DNA of 64,000 nt from Staphylococcus pasteuri (GTDB taxonomy: Bacteria > Bacillota > Bacilli > Staphylococcales > Staphylococcaceae). The stretch is from positions 43,760 to 107,759 of the forward strand of contig NZ_RXWW01000033.1 of the NCBI RefSeq assembly GCF_003970495.1, given 5' to 3'. Shown piece by piece: positions 8,751 through 19,402 of this stretch (position 1 is the stretch's first letter; each line of letters begins with the position of its first letter). The notes below the pieces were generated by a model. That model saw only the letters and a list, made by a program, of their open reading frames with translations. It did no database searches and had not been told where the DNA came from. The position numbers and the translations under genes are program-made.

Positions 8751-9218
8751 GTGGCATATTTAGTATTTTCTATAGTAGTTGCATTCTTTATGGGTGCAAT
8801 TGTTATTGTGATTCGAATGAAGGCACAAAAATTCCCAGTTAATGAAAAGAAAATTATATTGCCTCCATTTTTTATGGCAACAGGTGCTCTAATGTATGTA
8901 GTACCATATTTTAGATTGACTGGTACCGAGATTTTAGAGTCACTTATTTTAGGTGTACTTTTCTCAACAGTGTTAATTTGGACATCTAGATTTGAAGTTA
9001 AAGGTAGCGAAATTTATATGAAACGATCAAAAGCGTTTCCGATTATCTTAATTTCTCTATTAGTTATCCGTACTGTTCTAAAAATCTTTATTAGTAACGA
9101 AATCGATCCAGGTGAGATAGCGGGTATGTTTTTCTTATTAGCATTTTGTATGATAGTACCATGGAGATTAGCAATGTATTATCAGTATAAAAAAGTAAAA
9201 AAATCAATTGTTCATTAA
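8751..9218 (+). CDS. CcdC-like membrane protein
   Basis: 155-residue integral membrane protein with about five hydrophobic segments (3-22, 39-55, 64-77, 98-113, 126-143). It resembles the CcdC/DUF1453 family, described as a cytochrome c maturation-associated protein in Bacillus, where it lies in the same tkt-citB neighbourhood. It starts with GTG at 8751 behind GAGAAGGTG. No CXXC motif is present, so direct thiol chemistry is unlikely. The family link is by overall pattern and gene order; the function in staphylococci, which lack c-type cytochromes of the usual kind, is uncertain. Confidence 0.75.
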   Translation: MAYLVFSIVVAFFMGAIVIVIRMKAQKFPVNEKKIILPPFFMATGALMYVVPYFRLTGTEILESLILGVLFSTVLIWTSRFEVKGSEIYMKRSKAFPIILISLLVIRTVLKIFISNEIDPGEIAGMFFLLAFCMIVPWRLAMYYQYKKVKKSIVH

Positions 9219-9227
9219 ATATATTAT

Positions 9228-9259
9228 AGCCACTTATCTTTAGAGATGAGTGGTTTTTT
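9228..9259 (+). terminator. Terminator after the ccdC-like gene
   Basis: 10-bp stem CCACTTATCT / AGATGAGTGG (one G-U), TTAG loop, then six T. Confidence 0.88.
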
Positions 9260-9261
9260 AC

Positions 9262-9309
9262 TTGATATATAGATTAAAAAATTATAAAATAGTTGCGAAC
9301 AAACGTTCT
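9262..9309 (+). promoter_or_regulatory. sbcDC promoter and LexA box
   Basis: TTGATA (9262-9267) and TAAAAT (9285-9290) are 17 bp apart. The LexA box CGAACAAACGTTCT (9296-9309) lies over the expected transcription start and matches the consensus at all core positions. This puts sbcDC under SOS control, as reported for S. aureus. Confidence 0.85.
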
Positions 9310-9324
9310 ATTTGGAGGTAAAAA

Positions 9325-10449
9325 ATGAAAATAATTCATACAGCAGATTGGCATTTAGGGCGAATTTTGAATGGTAAGCAATTGTTAGAGGACCAAAGGT
9401 ATGTATTAGAACAGTTTATAAAGAAAATGAAAGATGAAGAACCTGATGTCATCGTTATTGCAGGAGATTTATATGATACTACTTATCCAGGTAAAGAAAC
9501 GATAAAACTATTTGAAGAAACAATTTCACAACTTAATATTGAAATGAAAATACCAGTAGTTATGATAAGTGGAAACCATGATGGAAAAGAACGTTTGAAT
9601 TACGGGGCAAATTGGTTTGAACATAGTAACTTATATATTAGAACAAAATTAGAAAGTATGATTGAGCCTATAAATATTAAGGGAGTTAATTTTTATACAT
9701 TACCATTTGCGACAGTAACAGAAGTGCAACACTTTTTTAAAGATGAAACAATTCAAACACATCAACAAGCACTTGATAAATGTATAATGTATATGTCAAA
9801 AACGCTAGATAAGAGTAGCATTAATGTTTTAATTGGTCATTTAACTGTCCAAGGTGGCAAAACATCAGATTCTGAAAGACCATTAACTATTGGAACTGTA
9901 GAGACAGTGGAAAAAAGATCGTTTGATATATTTGATTTTGTACTATTAGGTCACCTACATCATCCATTTAGTATTAATGAAGATAGAATTAAATACAGTG
10001 GTTCACTTTTGCAATATTCATTTTCTGAAGTTGGACAACCTAAAGGTTATCGTGTTGTTAAATTTAATAATAAAGAAAATATAAATGATTATTTCGTTCC
10101 AATAGAACCAATGAGAAAGTTAGAAATAGTAGTTGGAGATTACGAAGATGTTATTCAAGAAAAGGTAGATATTACTAATAAAAATAATTACATACATTTT
10201 AGATTGAAAAATATGTCTCATATATCAGATCCAATTATCAATTTGAAACAAATTTATCCCAATACACTGGCATTAACTAATGAGACATTTGAATATTATG
10301 ATGCAATCGAACAAATTGAAATAAAACAGGAAAGTGATATTTCGATTATAAATAAATTTTATGAAAACATAACCAATGAACAACTGAGTGATATTCAAGA
10401 AAAGAAAATTAATCAAATTATTAATAATTTGATGAGAAAGGAAGATTAA
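9325..10449 (+). CDS. sbcD: SbcD exonuclease subunit (Mre11-like)
   Basis: Nuclease subunit of the SbcCD complex, which opens hairpins and processes blocked DNA ends. The 374 residues carry the calcineurin-type metallophosphatase motifs in order: DWH at 8-10, GDLYD at 47-51, GNHD at 83-86, and later GHLT and GHLHHP. The ATG at 9325 follows TTTGGAGG closely. sbcC begins 5 bp after its stop, so the two are co-transcribed from the LexA-controlled promoter. Nothing is missing compared with the family. Confidence 0.97.
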   Translation: MKIIHTADWHLGRILNGKQLLEDQRYVLEQFIKKMKDEEPDVIVIAGDLYDTTYPGKETIKLFEETISQLNIEMKIPVVMISGNHDGKERLNYGANWFEHSNLYIRTKLESMIEPINIKGVNFYTLPFATVTEVQHFFKDETIQTHQQALDKCIMYMSKTLDKSSINVLIGHLTVQGGKTSDSERPLTIGTVETVEKRSFDIFDFVLLGHLHHPFSINEDRIKYSGSLLQYSFSEVGQPKGYRVVKFNNKENINDYFVPIEPMRKLEIVVGDYEDVIQEKVDITNKNNYIHFRLKNMSHISDPIINLKQIYPNTLALTNETFEYYDAIEQIEIKQESDISIINKFYENITNEQLSDIQEKKINQIINNLMRKED

Positions 10450-10454
10450 TTAAA

Positions 10455-13400
10455 TTGAAACCTGCTAAGTTAACTTTAACTAATTTTGGACCTTTCTTAA
10501 ATGAAACAATAGATTTTCATAAAATAGATCAAAATCAATTATTTTTGATAAGTGGTAAGACCGGTTCTGGTAAAACAATGATATTTGATGCCATAGTATA
10601 TGCGTTATATGGGGAAGCTTCAACTAAAAATAGAAAAGAAAGTGATTTAAGAAGTCATTTTGCTGATGGTAATTCAGCCATGCAAGTTACTTTTGAATTT
10701 GAACTAAATAACAAAATCTTTAAAATAGTTCGAACTGGACCTTATATTAAAGAAGGAAATACAACTAAAACACCAGCAAAGCTAAATGTTTTTGAATACA
10801 ATGATAATGAATTTGATTTACGTGAAAGTATGGTGAGTGCTGGAAATCAATTTATTATTGATTTAATTGGCGTTAACGCTGAACAATTTAGACAATTATT
10901 TATATTACCACAAGGTGAATTTAAAAAATTCTTATTATCTAATAGTAAAGAAAAGCAAGGTATATTAAGAACTCTTTTTAATAGTGAAAGATTTGAACAA
11001 ATTGAAAAAGCTTTGAGTGAAGATGTTAAAAATGAAAAAAAACAAATTGAAGATAGATATAAGAATATTGAAAGATTATGGAATGATATCAACACCTTTG
11101 ACAGTGAAAGCCTTGAAGAATTAAAAACGATTAATGTTCAGCAAACTGAAAAATTAATAGATGCATTGCCAAAATTCAATGAATTCGGTAAAAAATTGGC
11201 TCAAAGTAAATATGAAGATAAAAATATTTTAGAGAACAAGATTTCAAAGATTGAACATAATTTGAATGAAAATAAAGAGCTGGAATCAAATTTAAAAGAA
11301 TTAGAGAAAAACAAAAATCAATTTAATCAATTAAAAGAACAAGAAGAAAGCATCAATAAACAAAAGGAAAAGCTAAATAAAATCAACGAAATTAAACCTT
11401 TATCACAATTGCTTGATAGAAAAAATGAAACAAACAAAAAATTAAAACAAATAGAAAATTCTGTTGAAACATCTAAACAATCAATTAAACAGTTAAATCA
11501 AGAACAAGAGGACTATCAATACCAATTAAAAAATTTAACTGAAAGTGAAGAATCAATAAACAAAGAAAAAGCATATTTAGAAAAAACACATACTTTCTAT
11601 GTTAATTTATCTAAATATGATTCAAGTTATAAAGATAAGGAAAAACTTTCATCTAAATTGGAAAAATTAAAAGAAAAGAAAGAGCAAGTCGAAAAAGAAT
11701 TCTATCAATTAAAAGATTCTATTGATTCGAAAGACGTTGACTACGATGTAGTTGAACAATTATCTCAAGATATTTTCAAAATAGAAAAAAATATTGAAAC
11801 AACTGAAAAGCAATTGGAAGAAGTAAAAACCAAAGAAAATCTAAATTCCAGAATTAATGAAATAAAAGATTCTAATGAGAAAACGGACAATGAAATTGAA
11901 AAATTAACCAATGCGATAGCTGATATCAATCAAAATGAAATTAATTTAAACAATAAAGAAACGTTAGTAGAACAATTACAGCAAGTTGTTTCAATAGGAG
12001 ATACTTGCCCAGTTTGTGGTAATGAAATCACTTCTTTAGATCAACATATTGACTTCGAAAGCATTAATGAAAAGCAAAGGTTATTAAAGTCGTTACAAGA
12101 AGAATTAAATGAGCATAAAATAAACAAAGCTAAATTTGAAAATTCAATTAATCACCTTACTGAACAATTAAAAAATATTAATGTAGATGAAAAATCAATT
12201 CTCAATATAGATAAACTTAATACTCAACTTAGAGAAAAACAGGAAGAAAAAGTAAGACATCAAAAAGAAAATGACCGTATCTTATCAACAAATAAAAAAA
12301 TTGAACAAAAAAAACAAGAAATATATGAAATAGAAAATGAAATAAAAGATACAAATGCAAAAATTGAACAATGTGAAATTAGAATTAATGATTTTGAAAC
12401 GACATCTCAATTTACTAACATTAAAGAGTTTAAATTGTACTATGAACAATTAAAAAATAATGTTACTGAATATGAACAACTAACCGAGAAGTATAAACAT
12501 GCCATGAGTGATATTTCTCAAAAACTAAGTATTGAAGAAAACAATGTTAAGCATCATACCACTTCATTAAATGAAAGCCAAGATGAACTTAAACGAACTC
12601 AAAAAGAAATTGAAAATGAAATGAATAGATTAAGTTTATCTTCAATAGAACAAATCCAAAGCATTATAGAAATCGTTAATGAAAAGGAATCAATCGAGAA
12701 AGAAATTAATGATTTTAATAAACAATTGCATATGTATGAAGTAGAAATAAATAGGCTAACGAAGCTAGTTTCAGATAGAAATTTGGAAGATATCGATAAA
12801 ATACAAGAAAATCTATCAAAGACAAAAGAACAATTGAATCAATTAAATAATGAGATAGCAACGCTAGAGTATCAAATCAAATTAAATGAACAAAAAGGAA
12901 ATGAAGTTGAATCTAATATAAATTACTTGAATAAAGAGTTAAAAGAACAACAAGATATCTTTAATCTGTCTGAAATTTTGTCAGGTAAAAATAGTCAAAA
13001 GTTAACCTTAGAAAATTACGTTCTTGTATATTATTTAGAAAAAATCATCGCTCAAGCTAATATTCGTCTTGCAACTATGAGCGGTCAAAGATATCAGTTA
13101 CAAAGAAGAGCAGCTTTATCACAAGGGTTTAGTGGTCTTGAAATTGACGTATTTGATTTTTACTCAAATAAATCTAGACATATAAGTTCGTTATCAGGAG
13201 GGGAAACGTTCCAAGCGTCATTAGCTTTAGCATTAGGTTTAAGTGAGATTGTACAACAAGAATCTGGAGGAATTTCATTACAATCTATGTTTATTGATGA
13301 AGGATTCGGTACTTTAGATCAAGAAACACTTGAAACAGCACTTGATACATTAGTTAATTTGAAATCTACAGGAAGAATGGTAGGAATCATATCTCATGTA

Positions 13401-13484
13401 AGTGAATTGAAACAACGAATACCACTCATTTTAGAAGTGACATCTAATCAATACCAAAGCACAACACAATTTAAATGGAATTAA
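10455..13484 (+). CDS. sbcC: SbcC ATPase subunit (Rad50-like)
   Basis: SMC-like ATPase partner of SbcD. It begins with TTG at 10455 (AAGGAAG upstream at the end of sbcD) and runs 1009 residues. The N-terminal Walker A reads GKTGSGKT. Two very long coiled-coil arms rich in Lys, Glu, Asn and Gln follow (about 180-500 and 535-860). They are joined by the zinc hook CPVC at 518-521. The C-terminal half-ATPase has the signature LSGGE (about 913-917) and Walker B FIDEGFGTLD (about 946-955). Domain order and size are those of an intact SbcC. Confidence 0.97.
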   Translation: MKPAKLTLTNFGPFLNETIDFHKIDQNQLFLISGKTGSGKTMIFDAIVYALYGEASTKNRKESDLRSHFADGNSAMQVTFEFELNNKIFKIVRTGPYIKEGNTTKTPAKLNVFEYNDNEFDLRESMVSAGNQFIIDLIGVNAEQFRQLFILPQGEFKKFLLSNSKEKQGILRTLFNSERFEQIEKALSEDVKNEKKQIEDRYKNIERLWNDINTFDSESLEELKTINVQQTEKLIDALPKFNEFGKKLAQSKYEDKNILENKISKIEHNLNENKELESNLKELEKNKNQFNQLKEQEESINKQKEKLNKINEIKPLSQLLDRKNETNKKLKQIENSVETSKQSIKQLNQEQEDYQYQLKNLTESEESINKEKAYLEKTHTFYVNLSKYDSSYKDKEKLSSKLEKLKEKKEQVEKEFYQLKDSIDSKDVDYDVVEQLSQDIFKIEKNIETTEKQLEEVKTKENLNSRINEIKDSNEKTDNEIEKLTNAIADINQNEINLNNKETLVEQLQQVVSIGDTCPVCGNEITSLDQHIDFESINEKQRLLKSLQEELNEHKINKAKFENSINHLTEQLKNINVDEKSILNIDKLNTQLREKQEEKVRHQKENDRILSTNKKIEQKKQEIYEIENEIKDTNAKIEQCEIRINDFETTSQFTNIKEFKLYYEQLKNNVTEYEQLTEKYKHAMSDISQKLSIEENNVKHHTTSLNESQDELKRTQKEIENEMNRLSLSSIEQIQSIIEIVNEKESIEKEINDFNKQLHMYEVEINRLTKLVSDRNLEDIDKIQENLSKTKEQLNQLNNEIATLEYQIKLNEQKGNEVESNINYLNKELKEQQDIFNLSEILSGKNSQKLTLENYVLVYYLEKIIAQANIRLATMSGQRYQLQRRAALSQGFSGLEIDVFDFYSNKSRHISSLSGGETFQASLALALGLSEIVQQESGGISLQSMFIDEGFGTLDQETLETALDTLVNLKSTGRMVGIISHVSELKQRIPLILEVTSNQYQSTTQFKWN

Positions 13485-13504
13485 TAATCATAAAGTAATA
13501 AAAA

Positions 13505-13549
13505 AAACGATTTATCAACTTCTATAAATTAGGTTGATAAATCGTTTTA
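13505..13549. terminator. Bidirectional terminator between sbcC and mscL
   Basis: Perfect 15-bp stem AAACGATTTATCAAC / GTTGATAAATCGTTT, with A runs on one side and T on the other, between convergent genes. Confidence 0.9.
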
Positions 13550-13560
13550 ATTAATAATTA

Positions 13561-13917
13561 TTAATTTTTTTCTCGTAATAAATCTCTGATTTCTGTTAAA
13601 AGAACAGTGTTTGCTTCTAATTCTTCTTCTGGTTCTTCTTTTCTCATTAATGTATTTGCGATTTTCACAAAGATAAATAATGCAAAAGCTATGATTATAA
13701 AATCAATTATTGATTGTATGAATAAACCATATTTAATTCCCCAGAAAGCCCAGTCCTCTGCGAAATTGACAGAACCAAATATTTTACCAATTAATGGCAT
13801 AATAATGTATTGGACTAATGCAGTGATTATTTTATTAAATGCAGCGCCCATAACTACGGCTACAGCTAAATCTAATACATTGCCTTTTAATGCAAACTCT
13901 TTAAACTCTTTAAGCAT
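13561..13917 (-). CDS. mscL: Large-conductance mechanosensitive channel
   Basis: Membrane channel that opens under turgor stress and releases solutes during osmotic downshock. The start chosen is [31 protein letters not shown], the family N-terminus, with AAAGGA upstream; the longer frame to 13962 adds 15 unlike residues. At 118 residues it is the usual size. The first membrane helix (14-44) carries the small-residue gate segment [13 protein letters not shown]; the second is about 70-95; the C-terminal helix is charged ([21 protein letters not shown]). It lies next to a betaine importer, so efflux and uptake arms of osmoprotection are adjacent. Confidence 0.96.
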   Translation of the reverse strand: MLKEFKEFALKGNVLDLAVAVVMGAAFNKIITALVQYIIMPLIGKIFGSVNFAEDWAFWGIKYGLFIQSIIDFIIIAFALFIFVKIANTLMRKEEPEEELEANTVLLTEIRDLLREKN

Positions 13918-14125
13918 ATAAAAAAATCCTTTCATAACAATATAATCGTCATTATACATCATATAATTAATTTAGAAAATAGTAATTTTAATCAAATTTG
14001 ATTCTAATATGGAGCTTTGTTATCCTATAGTAGTGTTTTAGTAAAGTTAATTGTTTTAAGATAAAAAAATAATAATTTAATTTTACTAGTTTGAAAATTT
14101 AATAATAAGAAGGGAGTAATTAATT

Positions 14126-15766
14126 ATGAATTCTTCTTCTGAAGAAAAAAATGGTAAGAAGATTTCTCCGGTGTTTATCTACAGTGCCATTGTCGCAGCA
14201 ATTGTTGTGTTAATTGGTGCCATTTTCCCATCTCAATTTGACACGGTTACTAATGAAGTCAAAATGTGGATTACTGATAAACTAGGTTGGTATTACCTAA
14301 TATTAACTACAGTTATTGTTTTCTTCTGTATTTTCCTAATCTTTAGCCCTATAGGGAAACTTAAGTTAGGTAAACCAAATGATAAACCAGAATTTAAGAC
14401 AATTTCTTGGTTTGCAATGTTATTCAGTGCAGGAATGGGTATTGGTTTAGTTTTCTATGGTGCAGCTGAACCTATGTCACACTTTGCTTCACCACCTGAT
14501 GCTGATCCAAAGACTACTGAAGCATATACAGAAGCGTTACGTTCTACATTCTTCCATTGGGGATTCCACGCATGGGCAGTATATGGTGTAGTAGCATTAG
14601 CACTTGCATATTCTCAATTCCGTAAAGGTGAACCTGGTTTACTTTCAAGAACGCTAAGACCACTTTTAGGAGATAAAGTAGAAGGACCTATTGGAACATT
14701 TATTGATGTTTTATCAGTATTTGCTACTTTAGTAGGTGTAGCTGTATCACTAGGTATGGGCGCATTACAAATTAATGGTGGTTTAAGTTACTTATTCGGA
14801 ATTCCAAATACAACTTGGGTTCAAGCAATTATTATCGTTGTTGTAACGATATTATTTATCGCTAGTGCTTGGTCAGGTTTAAGTAAAGGTATTCAGTATT
14901 TAAGTAATTTAAATATTGGTTTAGGTGCCATATTAATGATTATTACATTAATCATTGGACCAACTGTATTAATCCTTAATATGATGACAAGTTCAACAGG
15001 TAGCTTGTTAAATACATTCTTATTCAATAGCTTTGACACTGCAGCATTAAATGGTCAAAAACGTGAATGGATGTCAACATGGACATTATACTATTGGGGC
15101 TGGTGGTTAAGTTGGAGCCCATTCGTTGGTGTATTTATTGCCAGAGTTTCAAAAGGACGCTCAATCAGAGAATTTATTTCAGGTGTACTATTAGTACCAG
15201 CAATTGTAAGTTTCATCTGGTTTAGTGTATTCGGTGTTCTTGGTATTGAAACAGGTAAAAAACATCCAAAATTATTTGATATGACTCCAGAAACACAATT
15301 ATTTGGTGTATTCCACCACGTTCCGTTAGGTATAGTGTTATCATTCATAGCACTTATTTTAATTGCTTCATTCTTTATCACATCAGCTGACTCTGCAACA
15401 TTCGTTTTAGGTATGCAGACAACATTTGGTTCATTAAATCCAAACAGTGCAGTTAAAGTAACTTGGGGAATTGCTCAAGCACTTATTGCATTCGTTCTAT
15501 TATTAGCTGGTGGCGGAGATGGAACAAAAGCACTCAACGCGATTCAGAGTGCCGCCATTATTAGTGCGTTCCCATTCTCCTTTGTCGTCATACTGATGAT
15601 GATAAGCTTTTACAAAGATGCCAACAAAGAACGTAAATTCTTAGGCTTAACATTAACGCCTAATAAACACAGATTAGAAGAGTACGTTAAATATCAACAA
15701 GAAGATTATGAATCTGATATTTTAGAAAAACGTGAATCAAGAAGAAACCGTGAAAGAGAAGAATAA
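14126..15766 (+). CDS. opuD2: Betaine/carnitine/choline (BCCT) family transporter, glycine betaine type
   Basis: Sodium-coupled importer of compatible solutes, 546 residues with about 12 membrane helices. BCCT signatures are present: FSAGMGIGLVFYGAAEPMSHF early, and the aromatic cage region WTLYYWGWWLSWSPFVGVFIARVSKGRSIREF. The C-terminal tail is charged (EYVKYQQEDYESDILEKRESRRNREREE), as in osmosensing BCCT carriers. The ATG at 14126 follows AGAAGGGAG. By position (between mscL and acnA) and sequence it corresponds to staphylococcal OpuD2, a glycine betaine transporter; exact substrate preference cannot be read from sequence alone. Single gene with its own terminator. Confidence 0.9.
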   Translation: MNSSSEEKNGKKISPVFIYSAIVAAIVVLIGAIFPSQFDTVTNEVKMWITDKLGWYYLILTTVIVFFCIFLIFSPIGKLKLGKPNDKPEFKTISWFAMLFSAGMGIGLVFYGAAEPMSHFASPPDADPKTTEAYTEALRSTFFHWGFHAWAVYGVVALALAYSQFRKGEPGLLSRTLRPLLGDKVEGPIGTFIDVLSVFATLVGVAVSLGMGALQINGGLSYLFGIPNTTWVQAIIIVVVTILFIASAWSGLSKGIQYLSNLNIGLGAILMIITLIIGPTVLILNMMTSSTGSLLNTFLFNSFDTAALNGQKREWMSTWTLYYWGWWLSWSPFVGVFIARVSKGRSIREFISGVLLVPAIVSFIWFSVFGVLGIETGKKHPKLFDMTPETQLFGVFHHVPLGIVLSFIALILIASFFITSADSATFVLGMQTTFGSLNPNSAVKVTWGIAQALIAFVLLLAGGGDGTKALNAIQSAAIISAFPFSFVVILMMISFYKDANKERKFLGLTLTPNKHRLEEYVKYQQEDYESDILEKRESRRNREREE

Positions 15767-15798
15767 TTCAATAATTAATTCTTTTAGAAATGAGTGAA

Positions 15799-15837
15799 GA
15801 TACTACCGGCTCTATATAGGGCTGGTAGTATCTTTTT
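15799..15837 (+). terminator. Terminator after opuD2
   Basis: Long GC-containing stem GATACTACCGGCTC / GGGCTGGTAGTATC with G-U pairs, then five T. Confidence 0.9.
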
Positions 15838-15869
15838 ATCTATAAAAAATGAAAACTAATACTTGCGAT

Positions 15870-15884
15870 TGATAACCATTCTCA
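15870..15884 (+). promoter_or_regulatory. Fur-box-like sequence upstream of acnA
   Basis: TGATAACCATTCTCA matches the 15-bp staphylococcal Fur box TGATAATnATTATCA at all but two specified positions. It is about 180 bp upstream of the aconitase start and about 120 bp upstream of the likely -10, so a direct effect on that promoter is uncertain. Confidence 0.35.
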
Positions 15885-15990
15885 ATTAATAAAATTTACT
15901 TATTGCACTAACGTCTTATGATAAGTTTTGCTTATACTACCTGATTAAAAATGCGAAATGAAAATCGACGTCTTTCTACTCTTATATAGT

Positions 15991-16010
15991 TGTTTTCGAA
16001 AACATATAAT
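15991..16010 (+). promoter_or_regulatory. Palindrome and -10 element of the acnA promoter
   Basis: TGTTTTCGAAAACA (15991-16004) is a perfect 14-bp palindrome touching a -10 TATAAT (16005-16010). It keeps the TG..CG..CA skeleton of a CcpA cre site, but the flanking A/T positions differ from consensus. The -35 is weak (TTATAT at 15982), as expected for an activator-dependent promoter. Carbon-source control of aconitase by CcpA and CcpE is known in staphylococci; assigning this palindrome to either is inference. Confidence 0.5.
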
Positions 16011-16064
16011 AATACAATTTAAATAAGGCATATAAAATATAAAGATTTTCAAGGGGGATATCAA

Positions 16065-18770
16065 ATGGCTTCTAATTTTAAAGAAACAGCAAAGAAACAA
16101 TTTGATTTAAATGGCCAATCATACACATACTATGATTTGAAATCATTAGAAGAACAAGGTTTAACTAAAATTTCTAAATTACCTTATTCAATTCGTGTAT
16201 TATTAGAATCTGTATTACGTCAGGAAGATGATTTTGTAATCACTGACGATCACATTAAAAAGTTAGCAGAATTCGGTAAAAAAGATAATGAAGGTGAAGT
16301 ACCTTTCAAACCATCTCGTGTTATTTTACAAGACTTCACTGGTGTACCAGCAGTAGTTGACTTAGCGTCTTTACGTAAAGCAATGAATGATGTTGGTGGA
16401 GATATTAACAAAATCAACCCAGAAGTACCAGTAGATTTAGTTATTGACCACTCTGTACAAGTAGATAGCTACGCTAACCCAGACGCATTAGAACGTAATA
16501 TGAAATTAGAATTCGAAAGAAACTATGAACGTTATCAATTCTTAAACTGGGCAACTAAAGCATTTGACAATTATAATGCTGTACCACCTGCAACTGGTAT
16601 CGTTCACCAAGTAAACTTAGAATATTTAGCGAATGTTGTTCATGTTCGTGACGTTGAAGGTGAACAAACTGCTTTCCCTGATACATTAGTTGGTACTGAC
16701 TCTCATACAACAATGATTAACGGTATTGGTGTATTAGGTTGGGGTGTCGGCGGTATTGAAGCCGAAGCAGGTATGTTAGGACAACCTTCTTACTTCCCAA
16801 TTCCAGAAGTAATTGGTGTTAGATTAAGTAATGAATTACCTCAAGGTTCTACTGCAACTGACTTAGCTTTACGTGTAACTGAAGAGTTACGTAAACGCGG
16901 TGTAGTAGGTAAATTCGTAGAGTTCTTCGGTCCTGGTGTAACAAACTTACCATTAGCTGACCGTGCTACAATCGCTAACATGGCGCCAGAATACGGTGCA
17001 ACATGTGGTTTCTTCCCAGTTGACGAAGAATCACTTAAATATATGAAATTAACTGGCCGTAAAGCTGATCATATTGAACTTGTTAAAGAATATTTACAAC
17101 AAAATAATATGTTCTTCCAAGTTGAAAATGAAGACCCAGAATATACTGAAGTAATTGACTTAGACTTATCTACAGTACAAGCTTCATTATCTGGTCCAAA
17201 ACGTCCACAAGATTTAATTTTCTTAAGTGACATGAAAACTGAATTTGAAAAATCAGTTACAGCACCAGCTGGCAACCAAGGTCATGGTCTAGATGAAAGT
17301 GAATTTGATAAACAAGCAAATATCAGTTTCAATGATGGTAGAACAGCTACTATGAAAACTGGTGATATAGCAATTGCAGCTATCACTTCATGTACAAACA
17401 CTTCAAACCCTTACGTTATGTTAGGTGCAGGTCTTGTAGCTAAAAAAGCTATCGAAAAAGGTTTAAAAGTACCTGAATACGTTAAAACATCATTAGCTCC
17501 AGGTTCTAAAGTTGTTACAGGTTATTTAAGAGATTCTGGATTACAAGAATATCTTGATGATTTAGGTTTCAACTTAGTTGGTTATGGTTGTACAACATGT
17601 ATCGGTAACTCTGGTCCATTATTACCAGAAATCGAAAAAGCTGTTGCTGACGAAGATTTATTAGTAACATCTGTACTTTCAGGTAACCGTAACTTTGAAG
17701 GTCGTATCCATCCATTAGTTAAAGCTAACTACTTAGCTTCACCACAATTGGTTGTTGCTTATGCTTTAGCTGGAACTGTAGATATTGACTTAGAAAATGA
17801 AGCTATTGGTAAAGGTAAAGATGGCGAAGATGTTTACCTTAAAGATATCTGGCCAAGTATTAAAGAAGTTGCTGACACAGTTGATAGTGTAGTAACACCA
17901 GAATTATTCTTAGAAGAATATGCAAATGTTTATGAAAATAATGAAATGTGGAATGAAATCGATGTAACAGATGCACCACTATATGATTTCGATCCAAATT
18001 CAACATATATTCAAAATCCATCATTCTTCCAAGGATTATCTAAAGAACCAGGAACAATTGAACCATTAAAAGACTTACGTATTATGGGTAAATTTGGAGA
18101 TTCAGTAACAACTGACCATATTTCTCCAGCAGGTGCAATCGGTAAAGATACACCAGCAGGTAAGTATTTAATAGACCACAATGTTCCAATTAGAGAATTC
18201 AACTCTTACGGTTCTAGACGTGGTAACCACGAAGTAATGGTACGTGGTACATTCGCTAATATCCGTATTAAAAACCAATTAGCTCCAGGTACTGAAGGTG
18301 GCTTTACAACTTATTGGCCTACAGACGAAGTTATGCCTATTTATGATGCTGCTATGAAGTATAAAGAAAATGGCACTGGCTTAGCTGTATTAGCTGGTAA
18401 CGACTATGGTATGGGATCTTCACGTGACTGGGCTGCTAAAGGTACAAACTTATTAGGAGTTAAAACAGTTATCGCTCAAAGTTATGAACGTATTCACCGT
18501 TCAAACTTAGTTATGATGGGTGTACTTCCATTACAATTTAAACAAGGTGAATCAGCTGATTCTCTTGGTTTAGAAGGTAAAGAAGAAATTTCAGTAGATA
18601 TCGATGAAAATGTAAAACCTCATGATTTAGTTACAGTTCATGCTAAAAAAGAAAACGGAGAAGTTGTTGATTTCGAAGCAATGGTTCGTTTTGACTCATT
18701 AGTTGAATTAGACTACTATCGTCATGGTGGTATCTTACAAATGGTATTAAGAAATAAATTAGCTCAATAA
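16065..18770 (+). CDS. acnA: Aconitate hydratase (aconitase)
   Basis: Interconverts citrate and isocitrate in the TCA cycle with a 4Fe-4S cluster. The 901 residues (IRP/AcnA type) start [15 protein letters not shown] behind AAGGGGG. The cluster ligands are Cys443 in [12 protein letters not shown] and Cys509 and Cys512 in [10 protein letters not shown]. Substrate-binding segments include [21 protein letters not shown] and, in the C-terminal swivel domain, [11 protein letters not shown]. The gene (citB in S. aureus) is transcribed alone; a strong terminator follows. The promoter region holds a perfect palindrome and a Fur-like site, in line with control by carbon source and iron. Confidence 0.98.
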   Translation: MASNFKETAKKQFDLNGQSYTYYDLKSLEEQGLTKISKLPYSIRVLLESVLRQEDDFVITDDHIKKLAEFGKKDNEGEVPFKPSRVILQDFTGVPAVVDLASLRKAMNDVGGDINKINPEVPVDLVIDHSVQVDSYANPDALERNMKLEFERNYERYQFLNWATKAFDNYNAVPPATGIVHQVNLEYLANVVHVRDVEGEQTAFPDTLVGTDSHTTMINGIGVLGWGVGGIEAEAGMLGQPSYFPIPEVIGVRLSNELPQGSTATDLALRVTEELRKRGVVGKFVEFFGPGVTNLPLADRATIANMAPEYGATCGFFPVDEESLKYMKLTGRKADHIELVKEYLQQNNMFFQVENEDPEYTEVIDLDLSTVQASLSGPKRPQDLIFLSDMKTEFEKSVTAPAGNQGHGLDESEFDKQANISFNDGRTATMKTGDIAIAAITSCTNTSNPYVMLGAGLVAKKAIEKGLKVPEYVKTSLAPGSKVVTGYLRDSGLQEYLDDLGFNLVGYGCTTCIGNSGPLLPEIEKAVADEDLLVTSVLSGNRNFEGRIHPLVKANYLASPQLVVAYALAGTVDIDLENEAIGKGKDGEDVYLKDIWPSIKEVADTVDSVVTPELFLEEYANVYENNEMWNEIDVTDAPLYDFDPNSTYIQNPSFFQGLSKEPGTIEPLKDLRIMGKFGDSVTTDHISPAGAIGKDTPAGKYLIDHNVPIREFNSYGSRRGNHEVMVRGTFANIRIKNQLAPGTEGGFTTYWPTDEVMPIYDAAMKYKENGTGLAVLAGNDYGMGSSRDWAAKGTNLLGVKTVIAQSYERIHRSNLVMMGVLPLQFKQGESADSLGLEGKEEISVDIDENVKPHDLVTVHAKKENGEVVDFEAMVRFDSLVELDYYRHGGILQMVLRNKLAQ

Positions 18771-18778
18771 TAAAAATG

Positions 18779-18813
18779 AACTGTGCTAACGTTTAGGTTA
18801 GCACAGTTTTTTT
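18779..18813 (+). terminator. Terminator after acnA
   Basis: Perfect 12-bp stem AACTGTGCTAAC / GTTAGCACAGTT, loop GTTTAG, then T run. Confidence 0.93.
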
Positions 18814-18862
18814 ATGCTAAAATACATATGTAATGTATAAGTTAAGGAAGGATTGGAATTCA

Positions 18863-19330
18863 ATGATTTATAGTTTGACTGAAATTGAACCAAGATATCA
18901 AGAAACAGATAAAATGGGTGTGATTTATCACGGTAATTACGCAACATGGTTTGAAGTTGCCCGTACAGATTATATTGGGAAATTAGGATTTAATTATGCT
19001 GATATGGAAAAGCAAGGAATCATTTCTCCAGTTACCGACTTAAATATTAAATATAAAAAATCTATTTTTTATCCTGAAAAAGTAACGATTAAGACATGGG
19101 TAGAAAAGTACTCAAGGTTACGTTCAATATATCGTTATGAATTATTTAACGAACAAGGTGAACTAGCTACAACAGGTTACACTGAATTGATTTGTATGAA
19201 AGCTGATACATTTAAACCTATTAGATTGGATCGTTATTTTGCTGATTGGCACGAAGTATATAGTAAAGTTGAAGCTTTAAATAAAGAAGGTATAGATGAA
19301 GAAGTAACAAATGGTATCGATCATTTGTAA
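18863..19330 (+). CDS. Acyl-CoA thioesterase, YbgC/YneP type
   Basis: 155 residues starting MIYSLTEIEPRYQETDKMGVIYHGNYATWFEVAR. This is the hot-dog fold of the 4-hydroxybenzoyl-CoA thioesterase family, with the conserved Asp and HGNY (active-site segment DKMGVIYHGNYATWFE). The start at 18863 was chosen over the frame from 18833 because of the AAGGAAGGA site. Bacillus yneP likewise follows citB, so gene order is conserved. It probably hydrolyses an acyl-CoA in the cytoplasm; the natural substrate is unknown. Confidence 0.88.
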   Translation: MIYSLTEIEPRYQETDKMGVIYHGNYATWFEVARTDYIGKLGFNYADMEKQGIISPVTDLNIKYKKSIFYPEKVTIKTWVEKYSRLRSIYRYELFNEQGELATTGYTELICMKADTFKPIRLDRYFADWHEVYSKVEALNKEGIDEEVTNGIDHL

Positions 19331-19356
19331 TTAAATTAGCATCAGAAAATGAAAAT

Positions 19357-19399
19357 AGCCTAACATTGCTCACTTTAGTGGCATTGTTAGGCTGTTTTT
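19357..19399. terminator. Terminator between the thioesterase and HesB-like genes
   Basis: Arms AGCCTAACATTGC and GCATTGTTAGGCT around CTCACTTTAGTG-type loop sequence, T run on the plus side and A-rich on the other; lies between convergent genes. Confidence 0.85.
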
Positions 19400-19402
19400 A
19401 AA

